64,000 bases of DNA from Macrophomina tecta (Eukaryota; Ascomycota; Dothideomycetes; Botryosphaeriales; Botryosphaeriaceae): NCBI GenBank assembly GCA_024180945.1, contig JAKSGN010000007.1, positions 2,914,001 to 2,978,000 on the forward strand, given 5' to 3'. Positions 45,439 to 55,368 of this stretch are shown here, piece after piece (position 1 is the first letter of the stretch; each line of letters begins with the position of its first letter). The notes below the pieces were generated by a model, which did no database searches, was not told the DNA's origin, and was given only the letters and a program-made list of their open reading frames with translations. The translations under genes were made by a program, and so were the position numbers.

Positions 45439-45639
45439 ATGTGGAATTGCTGTCAGTGCAACCACCGGAATTCCCACTACACGACCACCTGCCAAGGTCG
45501 TCGGAGTGGTGGTCGCCGTCGCCGGGATCCCGCTCCTGGTCCAGTAAGCGGCGTCTGCGGACACAGAAGGTGTTCCAGGTGCCCAGAACTGGTCATAGAT
45601 CGCTTCGGAGTTGGAAATGGGGTTCAGAGTCCCTTGTAA
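45439..45639 (+). CDS. Small Cys-rich (RanBP2-like zinc finger) protein
   Basis: 66 aa from the ATG at 45,439 to the stop. The frame is also open upstream to 45,178, but that part is low-complexity. It starts MWNCCQCNHRNSHYTTTCQ and later has VCGHRRCSRCPEL. The arrangement W-x-C-C-x-C-N ... C ... C-x-H-x-x-C-x-x-C resembles the small zinc-finger-like proteins common in filamentous fungi (RanBP2-type pattern). Their function is unknown to me. A second copy of the same pattern begins 1.0 kb downstream on the same strand. There is no signal peptide. An unseen intron could change the middle of the protein. Confidence 0.5.
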   Translation: MWNCCQCNHRNSHYTTTCQGRRSGGRRRRDPAPGPVSGVCGHRRCSRCPELVIDRFGVGNGVQSPL

Positions 45640-46438
45640 TCAGTAAGGGGCGTTGGATTAGTGACATGATTCCGGTCATAGTCACTAATCACTCCCTTTG
45701 CACTTACTAATAGTCATTGCTACGGCGCCGGCATTGGCGGCACCGGAAAACAATGCCTATTTTGCTTTACTCAAGGCAAGAATGTGTTGACACTTAAATA
45801 GTAATATGCTAAACCTTGGGCATCAAGCAGAGTTGATCGGTTGACTTTATGACGTGGTGAAAAGCCGGGAGCCACTTTGTCCTGAAATGAGGCCAGCTTG
45901 AACGAGTGGACTGACACTAGCTGCTTCAGAGTCCTGCGATATGTCATTGAAATCTTTAATCGGGCACTCTTATTTTATACACTCTCAAGATTCTCACTTT
46001 GAAGATCCTCAGTGAACGATACCGTCAAATCTCACAACAAGCAAGCAAATTCACAAACTCACCCAACAAGCGCGCACCAGTACAATGAAAATGCTTCACT
46101 GTAGGGAAAATACAGCACCAAAAGGCGAATGGATATGGACCCACTGTAAGTGCCGCCTATGCAGTGCTCCTTTCACGGTTTTCTGCTGTAACCTTTTTCG
46201 TGACGGGTCCTCCCTCACTTGTTCAGTGCTTGACGACTGCTAACTACAATCCATGGCCTACTATTGGCAACCGCTCGCCGCTCTTGATATAGCTTACACT
46301 ACAAATAAACACTCATAAACAAAGCCTCAGGCAAGCAAGCCTTCAAGACACAAAAGCACAATTCGTACCGAGCAAAGAAAACACGACACATGTCTCACTG
46401 CCCACCCACACTCCCAATAGCCAGGACGGCAATAAGAA
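45640..46438. other. Stretch between the two Cys-rich genes
   Basis: 799 bp, relatively A/T-rich, no gene seen. It separates two related small genes and may be the promoter of the second. Confidence 0.45.
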
Positions 46439-46975
46439 ATGTGGCAATGCTGCAAATCCAACGCCTCCAGCTCATCCCACATTGCCAACTGCACCAACCT
46501 TCCCTATACCCACGATGAATGCGACGACTGTCAGAGCCGCAACACCGACAAAGATGCCGCCGCCGCCAGAAAGAACAGCTCGTCGCGGGCTAGAACCTCG
46601 CCGCGGAAGCGCTGGGTGGGAATGATGACCGAAACAAGAAGAAAACGGAGCAGAAAACCATTCTTGTGCTCGGGGATGGCGCCGTCGACAGACTGGAGCG
46701 GGTTGTTGCGCACGTGGAGCGGCTGCGCGGGCGGCTCTCTCAAGTGGACAGTAAGAGTGGGTATGGCGCGAGCCCGGGGGGTAATCCTTCCTGCGGGCAC
46801 AGCATTTGTTGCGAGGGTTTCAGTGATGGTGGCAGGGCGAGGCGTAGACACTGTTCTACTGGGGGTGAGCGTTCTCGATCCGGCTGGGTCTCGCGGAGCG
46901 GAAGTGGATCCCGGAGCGAGAGTAGATCTGCGTTTGATGGAAGTAGGCGTCGAGATCAGGCTCTGGCATAGATGA
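46439..46975 (+). CDS. Second small Cys-rich protein, C-terminal model uncertain
   Basis: The frame of 178 aa starts MWQCCKSNASSSSHIANC and continues to THDECDDCQSRN. This repeats the W-x-C-C-x-x-N ... C ... H-x-x-C-x-x-C spacing of the gene at 45,439. After about residue 55 this frame looks less protein-like than another plus-strand frame (46,666-46,971), which reads LGDGAVDRLERVVAHVERLRG followed by a Ser/Arg/Gly-rich tail. A frame change through an intron I could not place, or a sequence error, is possible. The N-terminal 45 residues are the trustworthy part. Family function unknown. Confidence 0.45.
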   Translation: MWQCCKSNASSSSHIANCTNLPYTHDECDDCQSRNTDKDAAAARKNSSSRARTSPRKRWVGMMTETRRKRSRKPFLCSGMAPSTDWSGLLRTWSGCAGGSLKWTVRVGMARARGVILPAGTAFVARVSVMVAGRGVDTVLLGVSVLDPAGSRGAEVDPGARVDLRLMEVGVEIRLWHR

Positions 46976-47606
46976 TCATGGGGAAGAGGAGGGTTCTTTT
47001 TCTTGCGTCGTGCAGTGAATGTATACTCAACGCTCTGACAGATACTTTGTTACGGTGGTCATAAATCATATGTGGACTTTGTAACGGCTGTTGCTGCTTG
47101 ATCGTGAAGAGTAGGGAATAGCGTCTACCTACGTCGAGGGGCGATGCTCACCCATTCCCCACCGAGAGCCGTATTCAGACCGTTGCACAATCCAGCCCAT
47201 GTGCCTTTTGCACGCCCGTGATGACCGCATTCCAACAGACCATGTTCCAGGTTGAAAAAGTGAAACCAATTATGGTATCCGTAACCCAGGGAAAGAGAAT
47301 AAGAATCGTAAGGCAGCTGCAAAGCTTTGCGTTTCCCGAGTCGTGGGTCAGCCGTGTTATTCCCAGCAGTGTATTCCAAAACGCAATCGCAATAAGGCCG
47401 GATATCGCAAGAAGAAGGGATCAGTACTCAAGACTTGAGTTTACTCATGGGAAACCCCAGCAGCGTTCGGCGTGCGAGCAACTGCGGCTGTAAAGCAGAG
47501 TAGCATAAGGGTTTTCCTGAAGTAAAAGACCAGAGGGCGTCTATGTCAAGCGCTCCGTGCGGGAGAGCTCTTGTTCTTGGGTCAGGAGGGGCATTTTGAG
47601 GGGCTG
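46976..47606. other. Convergent intergenic region
   Basis: 631 bp between a plus-strand frame and the stop of the Myb-like gene on the minus strand. No gene recognised. Confidence 0.45.
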
Positions 47607-48771
47607 CTAAACCTGGATGGACTCACCCTTCTTTTCGGACGTGCTGAGGAAGCGTTTAATGATGTCCGGGCTGACCTGCCTGCCGGTGTAGTCCTGGAAG
47701 CGACTGGAAATGCGGAGGAAGTAGTTGTCAAAATCCTCGTAGATGGCACGGGCCATCTCCACGCACTACGCAAGAATCAGCGACGCGCCAAGCAGATGAT
47801 TGAGGCAACCAAGGAGACTCGCCTCTTGCTCGCTGAAGTTCTCATCCGGATAGAGGATGAAGTACTCAACTTGGTCCTCCTCGCCGGGGTCAGTGACGGT
47901 GCGAATCTCCCACTCATCGTCGCTGTTGCGGTTAGAAGCTCCGCTCTTGGGGCCGCTTTGAGTAGTCGGGCCCTTGGACTTGGCGGAAGCTGGGCTGGTT
48001 CTGTTGTCATTAGCCTTGCCTTGGCTAGAGTTCTCCTTCTTGCCGGCCCCCTTCTGACCAGCATTCTTCTGCTCATCAGAGGCAATCTCGTTGAAGCGCT
48101 TCTTGAGTAGGCCTTGTGGCTTTTTCATCGTCTGGGCAATGGCCTTCCATGTTTCCCCCTTGTCCTTCAGTTCAAGAAGTTGCTTGTCCTCCTCATCAGT
48201 GAAGGTGAAGTCTGGTGTGCCAGAGTCGTTCTTGTTAGGAGCGGCAAGCTTGGAATCCTTTTTCTTGCCAGTGGCAGGCCTGGAATCCACTTTGTCGGCG
48301 GCTTGCTTCGGGCTCTCCTTCTTGCTATCTACAGCAGGCTTTTGTTCTTCTTTCTTAGCCTTTTCCTTCTCGTTGGCAGTAGCCTCACCAGCCCTCTTCT
48401 TCTCAACGGCAGACTCAGCCTTCTTAGCAGCACGCTGGGCGGCGAAGCCGGGCTGAGCGATATGCTTGCGGACCTGGCGCTGCGTTTCTCAGCTAATGTC
48501 TGTTGTAGGATGACAGGGTTTAGCGGGGCAGTGAATATGTGACGAGGTATATCGCGTGAGAATGATAGGCAGAAATCGTCTCGTGACAGAGAAGAATCTT
48601 ATCGAAGGGTTTGTTTGCCCAGCGAGAAGGATTCAGAAGCTCACATAGTTATAGCGGCAGGGAGTTACTTACGCGAGAGTAGCCGGCGCCCCACATGGTG
48701 AAGCGATGCTTGCGGGCCCAGTCAGGGTCGATCTTTCTGATATCGGTCCTCGGAGGCATGGAGAACAGCAT
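47607..48771 (-). CDS. Myb/SANT-like domain protein
   Basis: Three exons, complement(47607..47765, 47823..48479, 48673..48771), give 304 aa. The first exon encodes MPPRTDIRKIDPDWARKHRF after a four-residue lead; a start at 48,759 is equally possible. The Lys/Ala-rich middle contains FTFTDEEDKQLLELKDKGE and WKAIAQTMKKPQGLLKKRFNEI, a single Myb-like helix-turn-helix with the spaced aromatic residues. The C-terminus, FDNYFLRISSRFQDYTG then VSPDIIKRF, is reached only through a 57-bp intron (47766..47822) beginning GCGAGT, a GC-AG intron; otherwise the frame stops. The first intron (193 bp) has acceptor options 6 nt apart. Probably nuclear; target unknown. Confidence 0.8.
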
Positions 48772-50174
48772 CTTGGCCGAACGTCAGGCGAGTGGGAGGA
48801 GTGATGCGGCGACAAGACCTCGAAGCACTTCAGGAGAAGCGCGTTGGTGTCGCAAGCCCAAGGTTGTGTTCTGGAGAGGAAGGGCAGGTGCGTGGGAGGT
48901 CGAGGAGGTTTACAAACACTCAGAACGACGCTAGGCCAAAGTGAGACAGCATATCAGCATTTGTACCTAGGACTGAAGCACTTACGGCAGGAACGTAGTC
49001 AGAGCGCGCTGATCGCCTCTCCAGTCCGCTGCCGCAGGGCGAATCCACCAAACTGATGACGCGCTTCGGCCAGATTATAGCACCGGGCTGAGTATGGACC
49101 ATAGATCGTAGGGGACCGTCATAGAAGCTGAGGAGGCCTGTGTAGCTGCTCCTACGATAGCATGATGCGCCTGCGCCATGCAGCAGCGCGCCTCCCCGTA
49201 AGGCCCTCCTGCTCGCAGCACTAGACTGGCTTCCTCTGTCGTGACGCCGTGTGGACCGGATCTAGGCGGCCACGAACCGGGCCTATATAGAGCGTAGAGC
49301 CATGCTTCCCACTCTCGACGCGGAGAGAAGTTAAGGTGATGCATCCGCCGATGGGTGGCCGCGGCGGTTGATCCAAAAAAAGATCTGCTGGGCGGGCGTG
49401 AAAATGCAGCCTTGAAGTTTAAACGAATACCAAAAAGCTAGGAAACATCAAGGTATACAATAGAATACCAGTAGGACCAAGTTACGGCAGCAGAGGGTAA
49501 AGGATGGCTTTATGAGCCATGATATGGCCTCGGCGCGCGCTGCTCCTTCCCAAGCTCTTGTATAAATTATATCTGGAAACGGACAAAACTCGACGGTACT
49601 AGATTCCTATTCCTCAAGTGGTACAGTATCTCAACCGCAAGTGCAAAAGGTTGCAGACCAGGGGCGAAAGACTGCATAGGAGAAAATACGAATGGTCATG
49701 ATTGGTATTCCAGCCGGTGACGCAACAGCGAACACTGTTTGAATGTATCAAATAAAAATGGAAGAAAATGACATCCCCTAACGGTAACAGGCAATAAAAT
49801 AGTGCATGTAGTGTCTATCGACGTGTGAACGTTCGTCTGGCAGCCGGATTGTGTGTGAGTTTCCGCTCGGAGACGGCCGTGAAAGGACACCGGAGCATGT
49901 GTCGTACCAAAAAGGCCAGGAAGAATGTGTCTCAGGAACATGATTTAGGTTAGATGTGGATTAAACATGACTGTCGAGGTGCCAATGTAGATGGTTACGG
50001 TGATGTTCTCCTGACGCATAGGATCTGCGGCCAGGGTCTGGGGACGGGCCGACAGTCACTCCGAGGCAACCTGGCAGCTCGCGATCAAGACTCCCTAAGC
50101 AGTCGCTCCGGAGCTCGAACAGCAGCCCAGAATACTTCGATTTTCTCGACCGCACGCCGACCTGACCCGCCACG
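48772..50174. other. Gene-free divergent region, Myb-like / EMP24
   Basis: 1.4 kb holding both promoters. No credible coding sequence or RNA gene is seen. The part 49,380-49,800 is A/T-richer than its surroundings. Confidence 0.5.
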
Positions 50175-50965
50175 ATGCTGTTCCCCTCCGCCGCAGTCGT
50201 TGCCGCCTTTGGCTACCTTGTTAGCCTCGCCTCCGCCCACAATATCCAGCTCAAGGCCCATTCGCGCGAATGCTTCCACGAGCAGCTCCATGCCGACGAC
50301 AAGATGACCGTTACCTTCCAGGTCGGCGACCGTGAATTCGGTGGTAGCGGCAACCTTGAGATTGATTTCTGGGTCCGTACATATATCAATTGTACAGGTT
50401 GGCGCAAAGTGCTGACGCCGGTGTCCAAAGATCCAAAACCCTTCGAACGGCATGCAGGTCCACGAACGCGGCGTGTCTTCTGGCGATCACTCCTTCACTG
50501 CGTCTTCCGATGGCAGGTACACCTACTGCTTCAGCAACGAACACTGGTCCGCGAACACGAAAGAGGTCTCCTTCAACGTCCACGGCATTGTCTACGTTCC
50601 CGAGTCTGAGGCACCGCAAGATCCATTGGAGAAGGAGGGTACGTTTATTGGCGTCTATACTACTAGCTGCGGGGCACACTCCCGGTGGTACATTGCTGAC
50701 TTACGCAGTTCGCCAACTCTCGGAACTTATCGCTCAGGTCAAGGATGAGCAGTCATACATCGTGGTTAGGGAGAGGACGCATAGGAACACCGCTGAGAGC
50801 ACCAATGCCAGGGTCAAGTGGTGGAGCATCTTCCAGCTGCTCGTGCTGATCGGTGAGGGTATCTTCCAGGTTTGGTGGCTTAAGAGGTTCTTTGAGGTGA
50901 GTCTACACCCAGATTCGTTCAATTGAATAACTACTGACGGTAAACAGGTCAAGCGGGTCGTGTAA
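50175..50965 (+). CDS. EMP24: p24-family cargo receptor Emp24 (TMED2-like)
   Basis: Four exons, join(50175..50372, 50431..50638, 50709..50896, 50948..50965), give 203 aa. The p24 proteins cycle in COPII/COPI vesicles between ER and Golgi. A signal peptide (MLFPSAAVVAAFGYLVSLASA, residues 1-21) is followed by the GOLD domain with the two conserved Cys (SRECFHEQL and YTYCFSNEHW). A coiled coil (VRQLSELIAQVKDEQSYI), the signature RERTHRNTAESTNARV, one membrane span (about residues 175-195) and the cytosolic tail KRFFEVKRVV follow. FF and the final VV identify the beta (Emp24) class. Intron 1 has an unusual GTCCGT donor but restores EIDFW/IQNPSNGMQV. The last exon is 18 nt. Confidence 0.94.
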
Positions 50966-51547
50966 ATATGTATAGGTAGGGTTCTTGGCGATGGTCGTTA
51001 AAAGTTCTGAATGACGAAGACATGTGTTCGCTTCTGATTGCATATTGGACTTACTTGTGCCTATCGCCGATAATTGCGCAGTGCTGCCCGAGAAGGACAG
51101 GTTGTTTCTTTCTGCATGATCAAGGTTGCACTTGAAGCGGGATGGGAAGGTTCTGTTCTTATCTAGATACCCTGGTGTTTTTGTTCCAGGGCAGACAAAG
51201 TTATATTCAAGCATGGCCTATAATCCTTTGTATTGTATGACTGCAGAGAATGCTTTTGCCGCGTAGACTGAATATCCCGATCGGGAGCACCCAGGCCGTT
51301 TCGTTCCCTCTCGGCCCGAGCTGCCCGCGCGCGTCACAGTCAACGCGCGGGTCCCCGACAGCAGCTCCATCGTAGCAGCCTCGCGCAACATCTCCACTCC
51401 TTCGTTGCCCCACCACTTCGCAAAGCTTCCCAGGCCACCGAATTGTGCAGGGCCCAGCCGCATAGTATCCAACCGCCTTCAGACCTCCATCGGGAAAGTC
51501 GACGTATAACATTACCATCGCGCCCATCGCTCAAGGGCTTCGGCAAC
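50966..51547. other. Intergenic region EMP24 / LSM8
   Basis: 582 bp. The 150 bp before the LSM8 ATG are C/T-rich leader-like. No gene or element recognised. Confidence 0.5.
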
Positions 51548-51978
51548 ATGTCGCTCCAAAACTACATTAACAGTATGTTTCTACCCTCCTTGCGCCGAGC
51601 TCCTCGCAAACGCCAGTCTCCGTCGCCCAGCTCCTTTCTTGCCTTCCTAAATTCCACATTCTGTCTTCCATCTACCGCACGCGTAGGGGCTAAGAATCGC
51701 GTACAGAGAAAATCTGCATCATCACCGTCGATAGCCGGACGCTGATCGGGACCCTGCTGTCATGCGACCAGATGACGAACCTCGTCCTATCCGACACCTG
51801 GGAGCGCATCATCCGACCGGCCGACGACCCGGAGCCCTCGAGCGAGGTGCAGCACGGCCTCTACCTCATCCGCGGTGACAACGTCGCGGTTTGCGGCCTC
51901 GTGGACGAGGAGCTGGACGCGAGCATCGACTGGACGAAGGTGCGCGGAGAGGTCATTGGCACGACGAAGCACGTATGA
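51548..51978 (+). CDS. LSM8: U6 snRNA-associated Sm-like protein Lsm8
   Basis: Two exons, join(51548..51572, 51707..51978), give 98 aa. Lsm8 makes the Lsm2-8 ring nuclear and binds the U6 snRNA 3' end. The tiny first exon encodes MSLQNYIN. Across a 134-bp intron (GTATGT...TACAG) it joins KKICIITVDSRTLIGTLLSC, the Sm1 motif, then DQMTNLVLSDTWERII, and the Sm2 motif GLYLIRGDNVAVCGLVDEEL. This is the usual family length. Sm1 Asp and Asn residues that contact RNA are present. Convergent with the PITH gene. Confidence 0.95.
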
Positions 51979-52634
51979 GGGGCATATGCAGGACTGCGGG
52001 TCCGGATCGGACGCTGCAGGAAACAATGAGAGGAAATACCGGCCACTGGGGAGGATGCGGATGGGGAGAGAATGTGGAACATTGCTGTGCGTAAGGAGCA
52101 TTCGTCCTTGGACCCCTCAGGCTTATTGGGTTTGGCCGACAACATGGCATAGTGGGCGAGAGCTCTACACCCAACGCTCGGGATCCATTGAATTGTGGAG
52201 CGTCGATTACGGCGCCGGTTGGAAAACTTGGGGTCACAAATTTCATATGAAGTAGGTCTTCTCAATCAATACCCTTCCTTTACTGGGTTAACAGCCTTTC
52301 CGTTGCGGCAGAAACCTGGCACAATCGGCTACCACTACCCAAGATCGCCGAATGCACCGTTTAGAGACACATGTAGAACCCCCCGAAATGCGGCAAGCTG
52401 CGACGATAGAACCTCAGGTGGACCTTGATGCAGCTGATCGAACTAGTCGGAAAACAGAAGAATCAGTCCATGCTTTCTTGCGCTCTCCTGGAAACACATA
52501 TCTTACTAAATATATTCTTTGCCTGACGGCTGATATCATTTGTTCGAAGTTCCCCCATAACTCCTCGAATACCGCTTTAGAGCAATTTCCTGGCCATCCT
52601 AATTGCCACGCATATTCGAGCTCCCTGCTTCTTC
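51979..52634. other. Convergent region LSM8 / PITH gene
   Basis: 656 bp between two stop codons. No gene, RNA or repeat recognised. Confidence 0.5.
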
Positions 52635-53410
52635 TTAAATGCCATCACCACCTCCCGGTCCACCTATCCCACTTCCCATCCCCAACGCGCTAGTTCCCTT
52701 AACCTTGTGATCCGCCGGATTCGCCGCCGCCTCGTACAGGAAGTTCACCGGCTCCTTGCTCAGCTTCATGAACTCCCCCTTGAACGCCAGATAGCTGATC
52801 CTTGTCACATCCTCGTCGCCGCCGCTGAAGTTATCCTCGAAGAAAAGAGTCAGCGAACGGGTCGTGTTGAACAGTGCCCGCTTGACGGGCAGCTCCTGCA
52901 CCTCGTTCGTCTGCGAGAGCTCGAAGGTCTGCGTGGGTTGCAAGTCCGAGGCGGTGTTGAAGTCGAGGTCGTCGCGGTTGAGGAAGACCTTGAGCGTTTT
53001 GGGCGCCGAGTCGGTCGCGCTCGTGCGCAGGAGAATGGCGTGCAGCCGGACTTGGCCTGTGAAGCTGCAGGACAGTAGCAAGGTCGAATTAATAAAAAAT
53101 TTCCCCCTCTTTTTGGTTCTTGGTGCTGGGCATGCACTTACGGAACGAACATGAGCAGTTGCTCGTCCGCGTCGCTGGCTAGCTCCGGCTCCGCCTCCAG
53201 CCGCTGCGCCCATGTCTTTTGTAGAATCGAGGCGCCGGCGCGCGGCGTCTCTTCGTTGAGGGTTTCGACGGCGGAGAAGTCGATTTGGTCGTAGAGAAGC
53301 GATTGTATCGCGGGCGTGATGTCGTCGCTGTGATCGTGGTCGTGATCGTGGCCGCTGTGGTCGTGGCCGTGGCCGTGGCCGGAGTGCTCGTCGTGGCAGT
53401 GGTGTGACAT
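52635..53410 (-). CDS. PITH-domain protein
   Basis: Two exons, complement(52635..53064, 53142..53410), give 232 aa. The 77-bp intron (GTAAGT...TGCAG) joins EQLLMFVP to FTGQVRLHAILLRTS. The PITH domain is the C-terminal proteasome-interacting fold of thioredoxin-like proteins (TXNL1/PITHD1). Characteristic parts are DQIDFSAVETLNE, LKVFLNRDDLDFN, TQTFELSQTNEVQELPVKR and SLTLFFEDNFSGGDEDVTRI, followed by YLAFKGEF. There is no thioredoxin domain, so it is of the PITHD1 type. The first 30 residues are packed with His, Gly and Asp (MSHHCHDEHSGHGHGHDH, then more), as in fungal relatives, and could bind metal. The C-terminus is Gly-rich. Confidence 0.94.
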
Positions 53411-54140
53411 CTTCTTTTGTATCTAGTGTGTCTCTCCCTTGGCTGGATATCTTCGATCAAGCATGAGGTGGCTTGCGTGTTGGGTATTGTGCTGGGTGCG
53501 GGATGTATTTGTGTACTGTGGGTCGCCGCAACGATGGCGGGGGAGGGGCAAAAGCACCGCACAGAGCTCTGATGACGACCGCGCTCATGGAATCCCCCGC
53601 AATTGGTCACCTTGGCGTGTCCACGACAGCTTCGAAACTTCTAGGCGGCCTGGCAAACGCGGAGAGGCATCGATATACTCTTCATCGTCCGATCTCACGA
53701 TACGCAGTCGTGCTGGCGAGAAAATGGCCCATGTGCTTTTTGGAAGAGTGGCCAGTTGCGGAGCTAAAGCTCCAACGCTAGGTCGTCATCGCCTGCAGGG
53801 GGGGAGGGACGGGTAGCGCCAAAAGCGGACTTCTACGGAGAGGCGAGGCGAGGACGCGATTGAGCCATGGCGTCACCGGGAATTCGAAGCCTCGCATTCC
53901 GTGACTCCATAAGTTTCTCTATGGTCATACTAGCGGCCGGTTGCACCCATCTGTGTGCGCGCCCGAGCACACATGAGTCGCCATGAATCAGAATCAGTTC
54001 TTCCTCCATAAGCAAAATATGCTGCGGATATCTCTATGCAAAATGGAAGATGTGCGAACATAACCTGTACCAATCAATCCCAAAACGCCTTGCTGAAATG
54101 CATGCAGCGTACCGCCGTCAACTCTCAAGACCAAAAAATA
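53411..54140. other. Intergenic region PITH / VPS20
   Basis: 730 bp upstream of the PITH gene and downstream of VPS20, both on the minus strand. No credible gene; the short frames here have no family resemblance. Confidence 0.5.
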
Positions 54141-55078
54141 TCATGCGAGCATCGGCTCTGCTTGCATGGTTGCCTGTTCCCGCGCTCTTCTTTGAGCCCT
54201 TTCTCTTGCAGCTCTGCGTGTTTCGGATTCCATGTCGATCTCAGCGGCGTCAGGCATCTTGGTCGGGGCATCCGGTAGCTTGTCGGGGAGCTTGGTGCCG
54301 TTCATTTCTCTCTCCAGTGCTTCCAGCTCGTCCTCAACTTCGTCCTCGTCTTGGTTTGACATTCTGCCGGCAAGCATCTCGCTGATTTCCTGTTGATCCC
54401 ATTAGCATCCACCAATTATTGCATGGGAGCCACAAGCGCCTGGTTAAGCACGTCCGGAGTTGTAAAGCAGTCGTCCGGATGAGAATGTAAACCAGCTTGA
54501 TGGACATCCCCGTGGATACGCCTGCTTCAACTCCGGACGCGCTTGCATTTCCCTGGCAACGCCTGTGACCCTCTGCACGATGTAGCCAGCACTGACTCTC
54601 TGATATGCCTGAGCTTCTTCGGTCTCGCCCATAAGCTTCTCCACATTCTCCAGACCACCCATCTCCTTGTGGATTTCCTTCAGCACGCTTGTGCCTTGCT
54701 GCAAACCAAACAGAACATCCTTCTGTACCAGCGCGAACTCGACGTCGTTGGTCAGCATCTCCAACTGGGCGAGCTGCGCATCCGTCTTGTGCAGCAACGA
54801 CTCTTGGTACTTCTTCCGCCGCAGCGCCAGCAAGGCACGACGCTTATCGCCGCGCTTCAGGCATTCTTTCGCAACCTCCGTCTCGCGGGTGGTTATGACG
54901 ATAATCTTCTTCTGGTACTGGTGTAGCTTATCGCGCTGGTTCTTCATATCCAGGATCGCTCTGGGTAGTGGGGGCGCGGCCGTTAGCTGGGTCAGCAGTG
55001 AGTGAAGGCGAGGTGACTCCGAGCCATGACTCACTTGTCCTGCGCGGATATCTTGTGCGTACTCCCAGTGTTTCCCAT
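54141..55078 (-). CDS. VPS20: ESCRT-III subunit Vps20 (CHMP6)
   Basis: Three exons, complement(54141..54389, 54597..54960, 55035..55078), give 218 aa. Vps20 links ESCRT-II to Snf7 polymerisation at endosomes. MGNTGSTHKISAQDK has the Gly2 and Ser/Thr6 needed for N-myristoylation. Splicing continues AILDMKNQRDKLHQYQKKI, the basic first helix, then LLALRRKKYQESLLHKTDAQL. The long 207-bp second intron (GTCAGT...AACAG) joins AQAYQR to EISEMLAGRMSNQDEDEVED, the conserved acidic region, and the tail carries a charged MIM-like helix (ERAQRRAREQATM). Length is typical. Divergent from RIX7 over 290 bp. Confidence 0.94.
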
Positions 55079-55368
55079 GGCTAACGAAAAAGTAGAAGCG
55101 CACCCCGAGGTTGTTCTGGCAAGAGTCGCGCGAGTCCGTCGGGCAGCGCATATGATGCATTGCCAAGGCGCTTAAAGCCGGGCCGAGCGCTATCTTATCG
55201 CAAACCCATGCACACCCGAACCCGAGAAATAATTTCCGCCGCATGTCATCCACACTATTTACCACCGCGTCAATCTCGACGTCGCCCTAGCGCTTTCACA
55301 GTCCCGGCTCACCTGCTCCATTGCAGTCATTCTCCCGCTCCTGCCTGCCCACAGGCATACGTATCAAT

